Shown here: piece by piece, positions 1-5,946 of the stretch | Layout: each line of letters starts with the position of its first letter | How positions within the stretch are numbered: the stretch's first letter is position 1 | Source of the DNA: an uncultured Caryophanales bacterium | GTDB taxonomy: Bacteria; Bacillota_I; Bacilli_A; RF39; UBA660 | Direction: 5' to 3' | NCBI GenBank assembly: GCA_937897245.1 | Contig: CALCBO010000147.1 | Coordinates: forward strand, 1-8,168 | Length of the DNA stretch: 8,168 nucleotides | Notes under the pieces: model-generated | Seen by the model: only the letters and a program-made list of their open reading frames with translations | What the model was told of the DNA's origin: nothing | The model's database searches: none | Translations under genes and position numbers: made by a program

Positions 1-16
1 TTCAAACCAATTTGTG

Positions 17-35
17 CCTTTCAAGTACTGAAAGG
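17..35. promoter_or_regulatory. Near-palindrome upstream of the flavodoxin gene, candidate operator
   Basis: The sequence CCTTTCAAGTACTGAAAGG has perfect 7-bp inverted arms (17-23 and 29-35) around AGTAC, and lies 25 bp before the flavodoxin start. Dyads of this kind upstream of small flavodoxins are often sites for redox- or electrophile-sensing winged-helix regulators (HxlR or MarR type), but no regulator gene is visible here, so that role is inference. No T-run follows, so it is not a good terminator. It could also lie inside the 3' end of an upstream gene: one frame is open from position 1 to a TAG at 52-54. Confidence 0.3.
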
Positions 36-60
36 ACGTAGAAAGGAATGTTAGAAAATT

Positions 61-528
61 ATGAGTAAAATATTAGTTAGTTATTTTTCAGCAAGTGGTG
101 TAACAAGAGGTGTTGCGGAAAAGATTAAGGAGGAATTAGGTGCAGATTTATTTGAAATAGAACCAGTAGAGAAGTATACACAAGAGGATTTAGATTGGAA
201 TGATAAAGAAAGTCGTTCTTCAATTGAGATGAATAATTTAAGTTATAGACCAGCTATTAATAAAAAGGTTGATAATATTAATGATTATGATGTTGTATTA
301 ATAGGGTATCCTATATGGTGGTATATTGCACCTACTATTATTAATACTTTTATTGAAGAGAATAATTTAGAAGGTAAAAAGATTTATTTATTTGCGACTA
401 GTGGTAGTTCAGGAATAGAGAATAGTAGAGAAGTATTAGAAAAGGCATATCCTAATTTAAAAATAGTAAATGCTAAGAGATTTAATAGAATTGAAAATAG
501 TGAAGAATATAAGAATTGGATTATGTAA
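61..528 (+). CDS. Small flavodoxin family protein
   Basis: This 155-residue protein is a likely cytoplasmic FMN-binding electron carrier or quinone/disulfide-type reductase of the flavodoxin-like fold. The N-terminal strand KILVSYFSASGVTR (residues 3-16) carries the Ser/Thr-rich phosphate-binding loop S10-A-S12-G-V-T15. The segment IGYPIWWYIAP (81-91) is the second flavin loop, with aromatic residues that can stack on the isoalloxazine ring. ATSGSSGI (112-119) is the third loop before the last helix. Length and motif order fit the short Flavodoxin_4-like proteins common in anaerobic Firmicutes, and no extra domain is present. The start is the ATG at 61. The nearest Shine-Dalgarno-like AAAGGA is at 42-47, about 13 nt upstream, which is longer than usual. 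The gene appears to be monocistronic. The specific redox partner cannot be read from the sequence. Confidence 0.88.
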   Translation: MSKILVSYFSASGVTRGVAEKIKEELGADLFEIEPVEKYTQEDLDWNDKESRSSIEMNNLSYRPAINKKVDNINDYDVVLIGYPIWWYIAPTIINTFIEENNLEGKKIYLFATSGSSGIENSREVLEKAYPNLKIVNAKRFNRIENSEEYKNWIM

Positions 529-571
529 TTAAATATTTAATTCACTGTAAATTAAATAATAAGTATGAAGT

Positions 572-598
572 GGTCTCAGGTCTCATTAGGTCTCATTA
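572..598. repeat. Three tandem GGTCTCA elements
   Basis: GGTCTCA occurs at 572-578, 579-585 and 589-595. The last two are full 10-bp units GGTCTCATTA (579-588 and 589-598) and the first lacks the TTA. The cluster is flanked by a 5-bp inverted repeat, GAAGT (567-571) and ACTTC (599-603). In such AT-rich DNA a GC-containing heptamer repeated three times is unlikely by chance. It may come from slippage, a binding-site cluster or the edge of a lost insertion. No function is assigned. Confidence 0.6.
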
Positions 599-612
599 AC
601 TTCTAAATAGAT

Positions 613-668
613 AAATAGTGTAGGCTACAAGAGGTATTTATAATATCTTTTGTAGCAATTTACTATTT
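613..668 (+). terminator. Long imperfect hairpin, possible terminator after the flavodoxin gene
   Basis: The inner stem runs from GCTACAA (624-630) to TTGTAGC (650-656) and continues inward to about 15 bp with two G-U pairs and a TAT loop. After an internal loop an outer stem AAATAGT (613-619) pairs with ACTATTT (662-668). A T-rich stretch follows from 666 onward, though it overlaps the outer arm. It lies about 95 bp past the flavodoxin stop and just before the Avd-like relic. It could terminate the flavodoxin transcript or be a structured scar of the element that brought the relic. Confidence 0.45.
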
Positions 669-671
669 TTT

Positions 672-923
672 ATTTATAAAGAATTTAGATTATATAAAGA
701 AATAGTTAATTATAGTAATTATATTAGACAATATGTTTTAAGTACTATTACTAGTGTTAATAGAGATTTAAGAATTCATTTAATGGATGAGGTATATTTT
801 TTAGAAAGAAACTTAGTTGCAGCTCAAAGTACAAAAGGAAATATTAGAATAAAATATATTACAGAAATGATAATTATAAAACAATTATTAATGGTAATGA
901 TACTATTTATGATTCTTATCTAA
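672..923 (+). pseudogene. Decayed Avd-like four-helix-bundle gene (retroelement accessory protein relic)
   Basis: One frame is open from 624 to the TAA at 921-923 but has no ATG, GTG or TTG start before an internal ATG at 783. From about 675 it reads as a helical protein with recognisable pieces: YKEFRLYKEIVNYSNYIRQY, then NRDLRIHLMDEVYFLERNL, then TKGNIRIKYITEM. The order (short first helix, R-D-L-R-x-H-L-x-D-E-x-x-x-L-x-R-N-L, then K-G-N-x-R-x-K-Y-x-x-E-M) matches, from memory, Avd-type four-helix-bundle proteins encoded beside the reverse transcriptase of diversity-generating retroelements in Firmicutes. Those are about 110-120 residues. Here the start codon is missing and the similarity stops after the E-M at 864-869, so the last helix is gone. 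Another frame is open from 848 to 934 and may hold a shifted tail. No reverse transcriptase, template repeat or variable-repeat target is in the window. It is judged non-functional; the family call is inference from motif recall. Confidence 0.5.
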
Positions 924-985
924 ATATTAATTGATAGTCTTTTTTTTTGAAATATTATTTATTATAATAACTGTGAGGTGGAGTT

Positions 986-2200
986 ATGGGAATATTTGAT
1001 ATTATAGAGAAAGATATTTCTAGTAGTATTAGAAATTTAGATGTAGAAAGTAGTGGGGTTGTTTCTAGTACTAAGTATTTTCCAGTATTTGATATTGATG
1101 GTAAGGAGTATATTTTTAAACCATTATCTAGAACTAAACCTTTACTTACTCCTTTATTTTCATATAGTGAAGTATATTGGTCTTATTTATTAAATAAATA
1201 TATGGATAATAATACTCCTATTTATAATTTAGGATATTGTAGAGGGCTTAGTGAAGAACAAGTAAAGTATTATGATAAAGGTTGTTTTGTACCTAATGTT
1301 TTATGTGAAGGAGAGAGTCTTTTAAATATTTTAGAAATATTTAGAAAGTATCCTGATTCTTTAGTGGATATTGATAAATATGAGAATTATTGTGAGAGAC
1401 AATATGATTATTCTAAGATATTAGAAAGTGATTTTTTTAGAAATAGAAGTGATATTGGAAAAGAATTAGCTTTTCAAATATTATGTTCAGTTTTGAGAAG
1501 AGATGAGAATTATCATTATGAGAATGTAGCTGTTATAGAAGAAAATGATGAAATAAAAGGTATGGCTCCAATGATTGATTTTGAATTTTCTGGAATGTTT
1601 ATGTATCCTGATTTGGATAGTAGTCATAGAAGAATGTTTTTATTTTATGACTTGGGTATGGGACCTATTTTTGATTATATAGATGATTTATCATATGAAG
1701 AAAATCTGACTTTATTTAAAGAAAGATTAAATGGAAGTATATATGATATGTATGATGTTAGAAAGTCTAGTAATATTATGAAGAATTTGAAGACTATTGT
1801 AGAGTTGTATCCAGAAGTAGTTATTGATTTTAGAGATAAATTATTTAACATGAGAGAAGAAGTATGTGAATTAGTTATTTTATTTAATAGGGAGTTTTTA
1901 GGTACTTTTTCTTCATATGATTGGGAAGTAGGAAGATTACGTTATAAAGAAGAAAGAGGGGAAGAGGATTATTCTTATAAAAAAGCATTGGAGCTGTCTA
2001 ATAATAATAAAGTAAAGTTATCTATTGATGGTTTTAATGATTGTTTAAAGAAAGAAGTATTATGGAGTATTGATAAATTGATTATTACATTAGATATGTT
2101 ATTAAAAGTAAAAGATAATTCTTTTGATATAACTAATTATCATAATGATATATTATATGATAATAATTCTAGTAATAATGTGAAGGCTTTAAAACTTTGA
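986..2200 (+). CDS. Hypothetical protein with HipA-like kinase motifs
   Basis: This is a 404-residue soluble protein with no signal peptide or membrane segment. It is not a family I can name with certainty, but key kinase-fold elements appear in the right order. K45 in EYIFKPLS resembles the nucleotide-binding lysine on strand 3. E62 in SYSEVYWSYLL resembles the helix-C glutamate. RRDENYHYENVAVI (171-184) resembles the catalytic loop of HipA/PI-kinase-like enzymes, with D173 and N180 as catalytic and metal residues. IDFEFSG (197-203) sits where the metal-binding DFG-like aspartate (D198) belongs. The rest (about 215-404) is helical and unassigned. Classic HipA is accompanied by a HipB helix-turn-helix antitoxin, which is absent here. 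The ATG at 986 follows GAGGTG at 975-980. Arginine is almost all AGA/AGG, unlike CGT-rich typA, suggesting modest expression. TGA ends the gene. Phosphorylation of a protein or small molecule is inferred; the substrate is unknown. Confidence 0.6.
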   Translation: MGIFDIIEKDISSSIRNLDVESSGVVSSTKYFPVFDIDGKEYIFKPLSRTKPLLTPLFSYSEVYWSYLLNKYMDNNTPIYNLGYCRGLSEEQVKYYDKGCFVPNVLCEGESLLNILEIFRKYPDSLVDIDKYENYCERQYDYSKILESDFFRNRSDIGKELAFQILCSVLRRDENYHYENVAVIEENDEIKGMAPMIDFEFSGMFMYPDLDSSHRRMFLFYDLGMGPIFDYIDDLSYEENLTLFKERLNGSIYDMYDVRKSSNIMKNLKTIVELYPEVVIDFRDKLFNMREEVCELVILFNREFLGTFSSYDWEVGRLRYKEERGEEDYSYKKALELSNNNKVKLSIDGFNDCLKKEVLWSIDKLIITLDMLLKVKDNSFDITNYHNDILYDNNSSNNVKALKL

Positions 2201-2205
2201 AATGG

Positions 2206-2234
2206 TTGATTTATAAGGCTTTTTGTGGTATAAT
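2206..2234 (+). promoter_or_regulatory. SigA-type promoter of the exported-protein pair
   Basis: TTGATT (2206-2211) is followed by a 17-bp spacer and a perfect TATAAT (2229-2234) preceded by TGG, giving an extended -10. Transcription would start near 2241, just before the GGGGGA ribosome binding site (2248-2253) and the ATG at 2262. The promoter starts only 5 bp after the stop of the upstream kinase-like gene, so the pair has its own transcription start. No hairpin terminator lies between the two units, so readthrough is possible. Confidence 0.75.
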
Positions 2235-2261
2235 ATAGCCATTAAAAGGGGGAGATAAGTA

Positions 2262-2726
2262 ATGAAACCTAGTTTAGCAAAATATATTGCTTTAGCAGTT
2301 GTTTTAAGTTTAGCAACAACTGAATGTACTAAAAGTATAGCAGCTATGGGTGAAGCTAGAAGGGCAAGTGAGACTCAAGAGAATGATAATGGTGGTAATA
2401 AACCTCACGTTATTGATCCTTATACTCAATATGTAGTTGAAAATACTAATCTAGAAGAATCAGTTGATTATGATACTTGGAGAAAAAAATTTGATTATGA
2501 TATATTAGAAGTATCTGATAATTATGAATCTTTAGAACTTCAAGAATTAGAAGATTATAATGATCGTGTTAGAGCTTATGAAGATTGGCTTGGTAACGCT
2601 AAGAAAGTTGAGAGAAAAGTAGTTATAAATCCTGAGAATGAAGAAGAAGAGTATTATTATGAAGTAATTGAAGAAGAAGATAATACTAATGAAGATTCAA
2701 ATGATAATAAAGTTTTAACAAGATAG
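2262..2726 (+). CDS. Small exported acidic protein, paralog of the next gene
   Basis: This is a 154-residue protein of unknown function. It has an N-terminal signal or anchor sequence: lysines at 2 and 7, then a hydrophobic stretch to about residue 19. The cysteine at 22 is preceded by T-T-E, which is a poor lipobox because a charged residue sits at -1. Processing may instead occur near SIAA (25-28), or the segment may stay as an anchor. The mature part is very acidic and ends in a Glu/Asp/Asn-rich tail. Residues 106-131 follow Y-x-x-W-x-x-N-x-x-x-V-E-x-K-x-x-x-N-P-x-x-x-E-E-E-Y, the same pattern as in the neighbour, and both have a PY dipeptide in the middle. Cys22 is at the same position as the neighbour's lipobox cysteine. 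The ATG at 2262 has a strong GGGGGA site 8 nt upstream. The next gene starts 13 bp after its stop, in one operon. Confidence 0.72.
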   Translation: MKPSLAKYIALAVVLSLATTECTKSIAAMGEARRASETQENDNGGNKPHVIDPYTQYVVENTNLEESVDYDTWRKKFDYDILEVSDNYESLELQELEDYNDRVRAYEDWLGNAKKVERKVVINPENEEEEYYYEVIEEEDNTNEDSNDNKVLTR

Positions 2727-2739
2727 TGAGGTGAAATAT

Positions 2740-3204
2740 ATGAGATATAGTAAAATACCAGTATTAGCATTATCTATTGTTTTAGGTACGGGAATGGTTG
2801 GTTGTAATAGTTCCAATAATGAAGATAATTATGAAGATGTTGGTAATAATCAAGAGGTAGTGAATAATATTAAAGAAGAAAAAACTGAAACTAAGATATT
2901 TCAACCTTATGAACATGTTTTCTTTAAAAGAATAGATTTATTTGAAACACTTGAAAGAGGGAAATTTAGTGAAAATATTACTCAGGGACAAGTAGATGTA
3001 CCTGAAGGATATGAAGTGTTAACTATTCAAAATTATAATTCTATTTCTGGTAATACTACGCAAACTAGAGGTTATGATGTATGGTTTACTAATAATGAAC
3101 CAGTAGAAGCTAAATTGATAGTTAATCCAGTTACTGGAGAAGAAGAGTATAGTGAAGCTGGAGTAGTGATTTCAGAAGAAGAATTTAAAATATATGAAAA
3201 ATAA
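2740..3204 (+). CDS. Small putative lipoprotein, paralog of the preceding gene
   Basis: From the ATG at 2740 this is a 154-residue protein. An in-frame GTG at 2731 would add three residues, but GAGGTG (2728-2733) sits at ideal Shine-Dalgarno distance from 2740 and overlaps the GTG, so 2740 is preferred. The signal peptide has R2 and K5, a hydrophobic core and a lipobox M-V-G-C with Cys22, so it is likely a diacylglyceryl-modified lipoprotein on the outer face of the membrane. An Asn/Glu-rich linker of about 30 residues follows. The folded part starts near QPYEH (55-59) and contains VPEGYEVLTIQNYN (87-100) and YDVWFTNNEPVEAKLIVNP (112-130), then EEEY (134-137). The last block matches the C-terminal motif of the preceding protein. 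I do not recognise a named domain, and the role at the cell surface is unknown. Confidence 0.8.
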   Translation: MRYSKIPVLALSIVLGTGMVGCNSSNNEDNYEDVGNNQEVVNNIKEEKTETKIFQPYEHVFFKRIDLFETLERGKFSENITQGQVDVPEGYEVLTIQNYNSISGNTTQTRGYDVWFTNNEPVEAKLIVNPVTGEEEYSEAGVVISEEEFKIYEK

Positions 3205-3233
3205 TGCTAGAATGAAAAAATTCTAGTATTTTT
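3203..3233 (+). terminator. Intrinsic terminator after the lipoprotein pair
   Basis: A stem of about 11 bp (3203-3213 with 3220-3230, one G-U pair, core CTAGAAT/ATTCTAG) has a GAAAAA loop and is followed by a T-run (3229-3233) and a further T-rich stretch. The TAA stop of the lipoprotein gene (3202-3204) overlaps the first bases of the stem. Confidence 0.85.
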
Positions 3234-3243
3234 GTTTGTTTTG

Positions 3244-3252
3244 TGATATAAT
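3244..3252 (+). promoter_or_regulatory. Extended -10 promoter of typA
   Basis: TGATATAAT contains a perfect TATAAT (3247-3252) with the TGn extension. The -35 position 17 bp upstream reads TAGTAT (3224-3229), which is weak and lies within the preceding terminator, so the promoter probably relies on the extended -10. The leader would be about 22 nt and holds AAAAGAGGTG (3265-3274, 'AGAGGTG' being the ribosome binding site) before the ATG at 3281. Confidence 0.65.
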
Positions 3253-3280
3253 GATGAGGTTGTTAAAAGAGGTGTAGTTT

Positions 3281-5098
3281 ATGGAAAAAAGAAATGTGGC
3301 GATTATTGCTCATGTAGATCATGGGAAAACTACTTTAGTAGATGGTATATTAAAAAATTCTGGAATGTTTCGTGATAATGAAGATTTAAGTAATGTTTCA
3401 ATGGATTCTAATTCATTAGAAAAAGAACGTGGTATTACTATTTTAGCTAAAACAACAGCACTTGATTATAAAGGAGTAAGAATTAATATTTTAGATACTC
3501 CTGGTCATGCTGATTTTGGTGGAGAAGTAGAACGTATTATGAATATGGTAGATGGGGTATTATTAGTAGTAGATGCTTATGAAGGAGCTATGCCCCAAAC
3601 TCGTTTTGTATTAAAGAAAGCATTTGAAGCTGGAGTAAAACCTATTGTGGTTATTAATAAAGTAGATAAACCAAGTGCTAGATGTAGTCAAGTATTAGAT
3701 GAAGTATTAGATTTATTTATTGAATTAGGAGCTGATGAAGAACAGTTAGAATTTAAGACAATTTATGCTTCAGCTGTTAATGGTACTTGTTCATTATGTG
3801 ATGATTTATCTACTCAATCTGAAGGTTTTACAGAAATATTAGATGCTATATTAGAAGAAATTCCAGCTCCAAGTGGAGATAATAATAAACCATTACAATT
3901 TCAACCTGCTTTACTTGATTATAATGAGTTTGTAGGTAGAATTGGAATTGGTCGTGTTCATAATGGTAAAATTAAGACTGGTGAAATGGTTACTTGTTGT
4001 AGATTAGATGGTTCTACTAAACAATTTAGAATTCAAAAATTATTTGGATATTATGGCTATAATAGAATTGAAATAGAAGAAGCAGAAGCTGGTGATATAG
4101 TTGCTGTTGCGGGACTTAGTGATATTTCAGTAGGAGAAACAATCTGTAATAATGATAATATTTTACCACTTCCACAATTACATATTGATGAACCAACTTT
4201 ACAGATGACTTTTGGAGTTAATTCATCACCATTTGTTGGAAAAGATGGAAAAATAGTAACAGCTAGAAAGATAGAAGAAAGATTAAATAGAGAAACTCAA
4301 AGAGATGTATCTTTAAAAGTAGAACAAGCTACTAACGAATCATTCTTAGTTAGTGGTCGTGGTGAATTACATTTGGGTATCTTAATTGAAAATATGAGAC
4401 GTGAAGGATTTGAACTTGAAGTTTCTAAACCAACAGTTATTATTAAAGAAATAGATGGAGTTAAATATGAACCATATGAAGAATTACAAATAGAAGTACC
4501 AGAAGAAAGTGTAGGAAGTGTAATTGAACAATTAGGTATTCGTGGTGGTAAGATGGAAAATATGACTAATTTTGAAAATCAAGTACGTCTATTATATACA
4601 ATACCATCTCGTGGATTAATTGGTTTTTCTACTGATTTCATGACTTTAACTAAAGGTTATGGTATTATGAATCATTCTTTTAAAGAATTCTTACCTTTTG
4701 AAAATGTAGTAATTGGAGAGAGAAAACTTGGAGTATTAGTATCAATGGAAAATGGAGCAGCTACTGCTTATTCTATTGGTAATTTGGAAGATAGAGGAGT
4801 AATGTTTATTTCTCCTGGTGATGAAGTCTATGAAGGAATGGTTGTAGGTGAATGTAATCGTGATAATGATTTAGCTGTTAATGTAGTTAAAGGTAAACAA
4901 CTTACTAATACTAGAGCTAGTGGTAGTGATCATACTGTTGTATTAAAGAGACCTCGTCCTATTTCTTTAGAATATGCCTTAGATTATATAAATTCAGATG
5001 AATTAATAGAGATTACACCTAACTTTATTCGTATTCGTAAGAAAATACTTAATACTGAAGAACGTAAGAAATTTGATGCACGTAATAAAAATAGCTAG
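3281..5098 (+). CDS. typA: Ribosome-associated GTPase TypA/BipA
   Basis: This 605-residue translational GTPase of the EF-G-like family binds the ribosome and supports 50S assembly and growth under stress such as cold. All GTPase motifs are present: G1 AHVDHGKT (10-17), G2 in RGIT (50-53), G3 DTPGH (72-76), G4 NKVD (126-129) and G5 around SA (164-165). A beta-barrel domain 2 follows (about 205-290), then EF-G-like domains III and V, including SGRGELHLGILIENMRREG and GIRGGKMENM. The characteristic BipA C-terminal domain comes last, with SRGLIGFSTDFMTLTKGYG, NTRASGSDHTVVLKRPR and ALDYINSDELIEITPNFIRI. The length is normal for the family. It lacks the EF-G domain IV insertion, which separates it from FusA and LepA. 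Arginine is mostly CGT here, against AGA in neighbours, consistent with higher expression. It has its own promoter and terminator. Confidence 0.98.
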   Translation: MEKRNVAIIAHVDHGKTTLVDGILKNSGMFRDNEDLSNVSMDSNSLEKERGITILAKTTALDYKGVRINILDTPGHADFGGEVERIMNMVDGVLLVVDAYEGAMPQTRFVLKKAFEAGVKPIVVINKVDKPSARCSQVLDEVLDLFIELGADEEQLEFKTIYASAVNGTCSLCDDLSTQSEGFTEILDAILEEIPAPSGDNNKPLQFQPALLDYNEFVGRIGIGRVHNGKIKTGEMVTCCRLDGSTKQFRIQKLFGYYGYNRIEIEEAEAGDIVAVAGLSDISVGETICNNDNILPLPQLHIDEPTLQMTFGVNSSPFVGKDGKIVTARKIEERLNRETQRDVSLKVEQATNESFLVSGRGELHLGILIENMRREGFELEVSKPTVIIKEIDGVKYEPYEELQIEVPEESVGSVIEQLGIRGGKMENMTNFENQVRLLYTIPSRGLIGFSTDFMTLTKGYGIMNHSFKEFLPFENVVIGERKLGVLVSMENGAATAYSIGNLEDRGVMFISPGDEVYEGMVVGECNRDNDLAVNVVKGKQLTNTRASGSDHTVVLKRPRPISLEYALDYINSDELIEITPNFIRIRKKILNTEERKKFDARNKNS

Positions 5099-5113
5099 AA
5101 ATAGCTATTTTTT
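5087..5113 (+). terminator. Intrinsic terminator of typA
   Basis: AAAAATAGCT (5087-5096) pairs with AGCTATTTTT (5103-5112) around a 6-nt AGAAAT loop, and the 3' arm ends in a run of six T (5108-5113). The TAG stop codon (5096-5098) lies at the top of the stem, so the last codons of typA form the 5' arm. Confidence 0.88.
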
Positions 5114-5114
5114 C

Positions 5115-5144
5115 TTGTCATTTCTTAATTATTTGAGTTATAAT
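5115..5144 (+). promoter_or_regulatory. SigA-type promoter of the membrane-protein gene
   Basis: TTGTCA (5115-5120) and a perfect TATAAT (5139-5144) are separated by 18 bp, directly after the typA terminator. The predicted start near 5151 gives a short leader with AGAGGTG (5156-5162) as the ribosome binding site for the ATG at 5171. Confidence 0.75.
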
Positions 5145-5170
5145 GTATTTAAGGTAGAGGTGATTGGTAA

Positions 5171-5920
5171 ATGAATCAAAGTAATCAGCAAAATAATCAA
5201 AATCAACAGAGTAATCAATCTCAAAAGACAATTAGACAAATAACTCAAGAAGAAATGCAAAGAGAATTAGCTGGACATAATCTTACTCAAGAAGAATTAC
5301 AAAAGACGCAAGTATTAAATCTTAAAGATGTAGAGGAAGCAGCTAGAATGGAGAGATTTACTAGTAAAAAGCCAGCTATTATATTGGCTACTTTTGGAGT
5401 TTTATTATTATTTTTTGGAGTTGGTTTTCAAGTAGTTAGAGGATTACATAATAGTTATAGAAATGAATCAGTAACTCAAAAAAGAGTAGTGGAAAAAGAT
5501 AATGATTTAGTATCTAGGGAAGAAAATTTTACTTGTAGTTTAACTAGTATGAATAATAGTGATGGTACTGATACTGTTTATACTATTATTTATCAGTTTA
5601 AGGATGATAAATTAGTTGGTTTTACTAAAACATTTGATATTAAAGTAACTCCTAATAATCCATTAGGACAACAGACTGTAGCTAGTTATACTAATGCTTA
5701 TAAAGCATTTATGAATTCTACTAATGGATATAATATTACAGTTACTCCAACTGATACGGGATTAGTTACTAATGTCCAAGTAAATTATGATTTATTTGAT
5801 TCCACTACATTAAATCCAACTCAACAAACTCATTTTTCTACCAGTGTTGAATATCAAAAAGATACTTTAAAAAGTGTAATAGAGACTAATATGAGTACTG
5901 CTGGAATGGTTTGTAAATAA
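5171..5920 (+). CDS. Single-pass membrane protein with Gln/Asn-rich N-terminus, unknown function
   Basis: This is a 249-residue protein I cannot assign to a named family. Residues 1-20 are almost entirely Asn, Gln and Ser. A helical, charged segment follows (about 21-65) in which the sequence T-Q-E-E-[ML]-Q occurs twice (25-30 and 39-44). One hydrophobic segment at about 68-89, preceded by KK and followed by R90, is a transmembrane helix. The remaining ~155 residues are Thr/Asn-rich and beta-like and are probably outside the cell. That domain has only two cysteines, C122 near its start and C248 as the second-to-last residue, which could form a disulfide joining its ends. The order Cys, then Y-x-I-I-Y-x-F-K-D-D-K-L, is reminiscent of small YehR-type (DUF1307) lipoproteins, but this is weak. 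It has its own promoter, and converges with rpmB across a shared terminator. Confidence 0.8.
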   Translation: MNQSNQQNNQNQQSNQSQKTIRQITQEEMQRELAGHNLTQEELQKTQVLNLKDVEEAARMERFTSKKPAIILATFGVLLLFFGVGFQVVRGLHNSYRNESVTQKRVVEKDNDLVSREENFTCSLTSMNNSDGTDTVYTIIYQFKDDKLVGFTKTFDIKVTPNNPLGQQTVASYTNAYKAFMNSTNGYNITVTPTDTGLVTNVQVNYDLFDSTTLNPTQQTHFSTSVEYQKDTLKSVIETNMSTAGMVCK

Positions 5921-5923
5921 AAT

Positions 5924-5946
5924 AAGCTGCGATTAAGCAGCTTTTT
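5924..5946. terminator. Shared bidirectional terminator between the membrane-protein gene and rpmB
   Basis: AAGCTGC (5924-5930) and GCAGCTT (5937-5943) form a 7-bp GC-rich stem with a GATTAA loop. On the plus strand it ends in TTTTT (5942-5946). On the minus strand it is followed by ATTTTATTT, so it can serve both convergent genes. The rpmB stop codon (5933-5935 on the minus strand) lies in the loop, so the upstream arm for rpmB is coding sequence. Confidence 0.88.

Noticed and set aside
48..68. Six-codon leader ORF overlapping the flavodoxin start
   Set aside because: It has no separate ribosome binding site and nothing in its codons suggests attenuation.
527..542. Perfect 16-bp palindrome AATTAAATATTTAATT after the flavodoxin stop
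   Set aside because: It is made only of A and T, which makes palindromes likely here by chance, and no T-run or GC pairs support a terminator.
572..598. CRISPR-like array
   Set aside because: The units are 7-10 bp with no spacers and no cas genes nearby.
848..934. Second-frame open stretch (ending LNIN then TGA) as a small gene
   Set aside because: It has no start codon or ribosome binding site and is short enough to arise by chance. It is only a possible frameshifted tail of the relic.
940..948. Run of nine T as an intrinsic terminator
   Set aside because: The only pairing upstream is a 5-bp A/T-rich match with a loop of about 27 nt, too weak to call a terminator.
963..968. TATAAT as promoter of the kinase-like gene
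   Set aside because: No acceptable -35 is seen 16-18 bp upstream, and transcription would begin within the ribosome binding site, so it is more likely chance in AT-rich DNA.
986..2200. Classic hipBA toxin-antitoxin operon
   Set aside because: No helix-turn-helix hipB-like gene precedes or overlaps the kinase-like gene, and the neighbours on both sides are unrelated.
2198..2200. TGA read as tryptophan (Mycoplasma-type code)
   Set aside because: Tryptophans in the window, such as in the flavodoxin WW pair, use TGG. No conserved gene here has an in-frame TGA, and this TGA is soon followed by a new promoter.
2731..2739. GTG at 2731 as start of the second exported protein
   Set aside because: GAGGTG at 2728-2733 overlaps this GTG and is ideally spaced for the ATG at 2740, which also gives a normal lipoprotein signal peptide.
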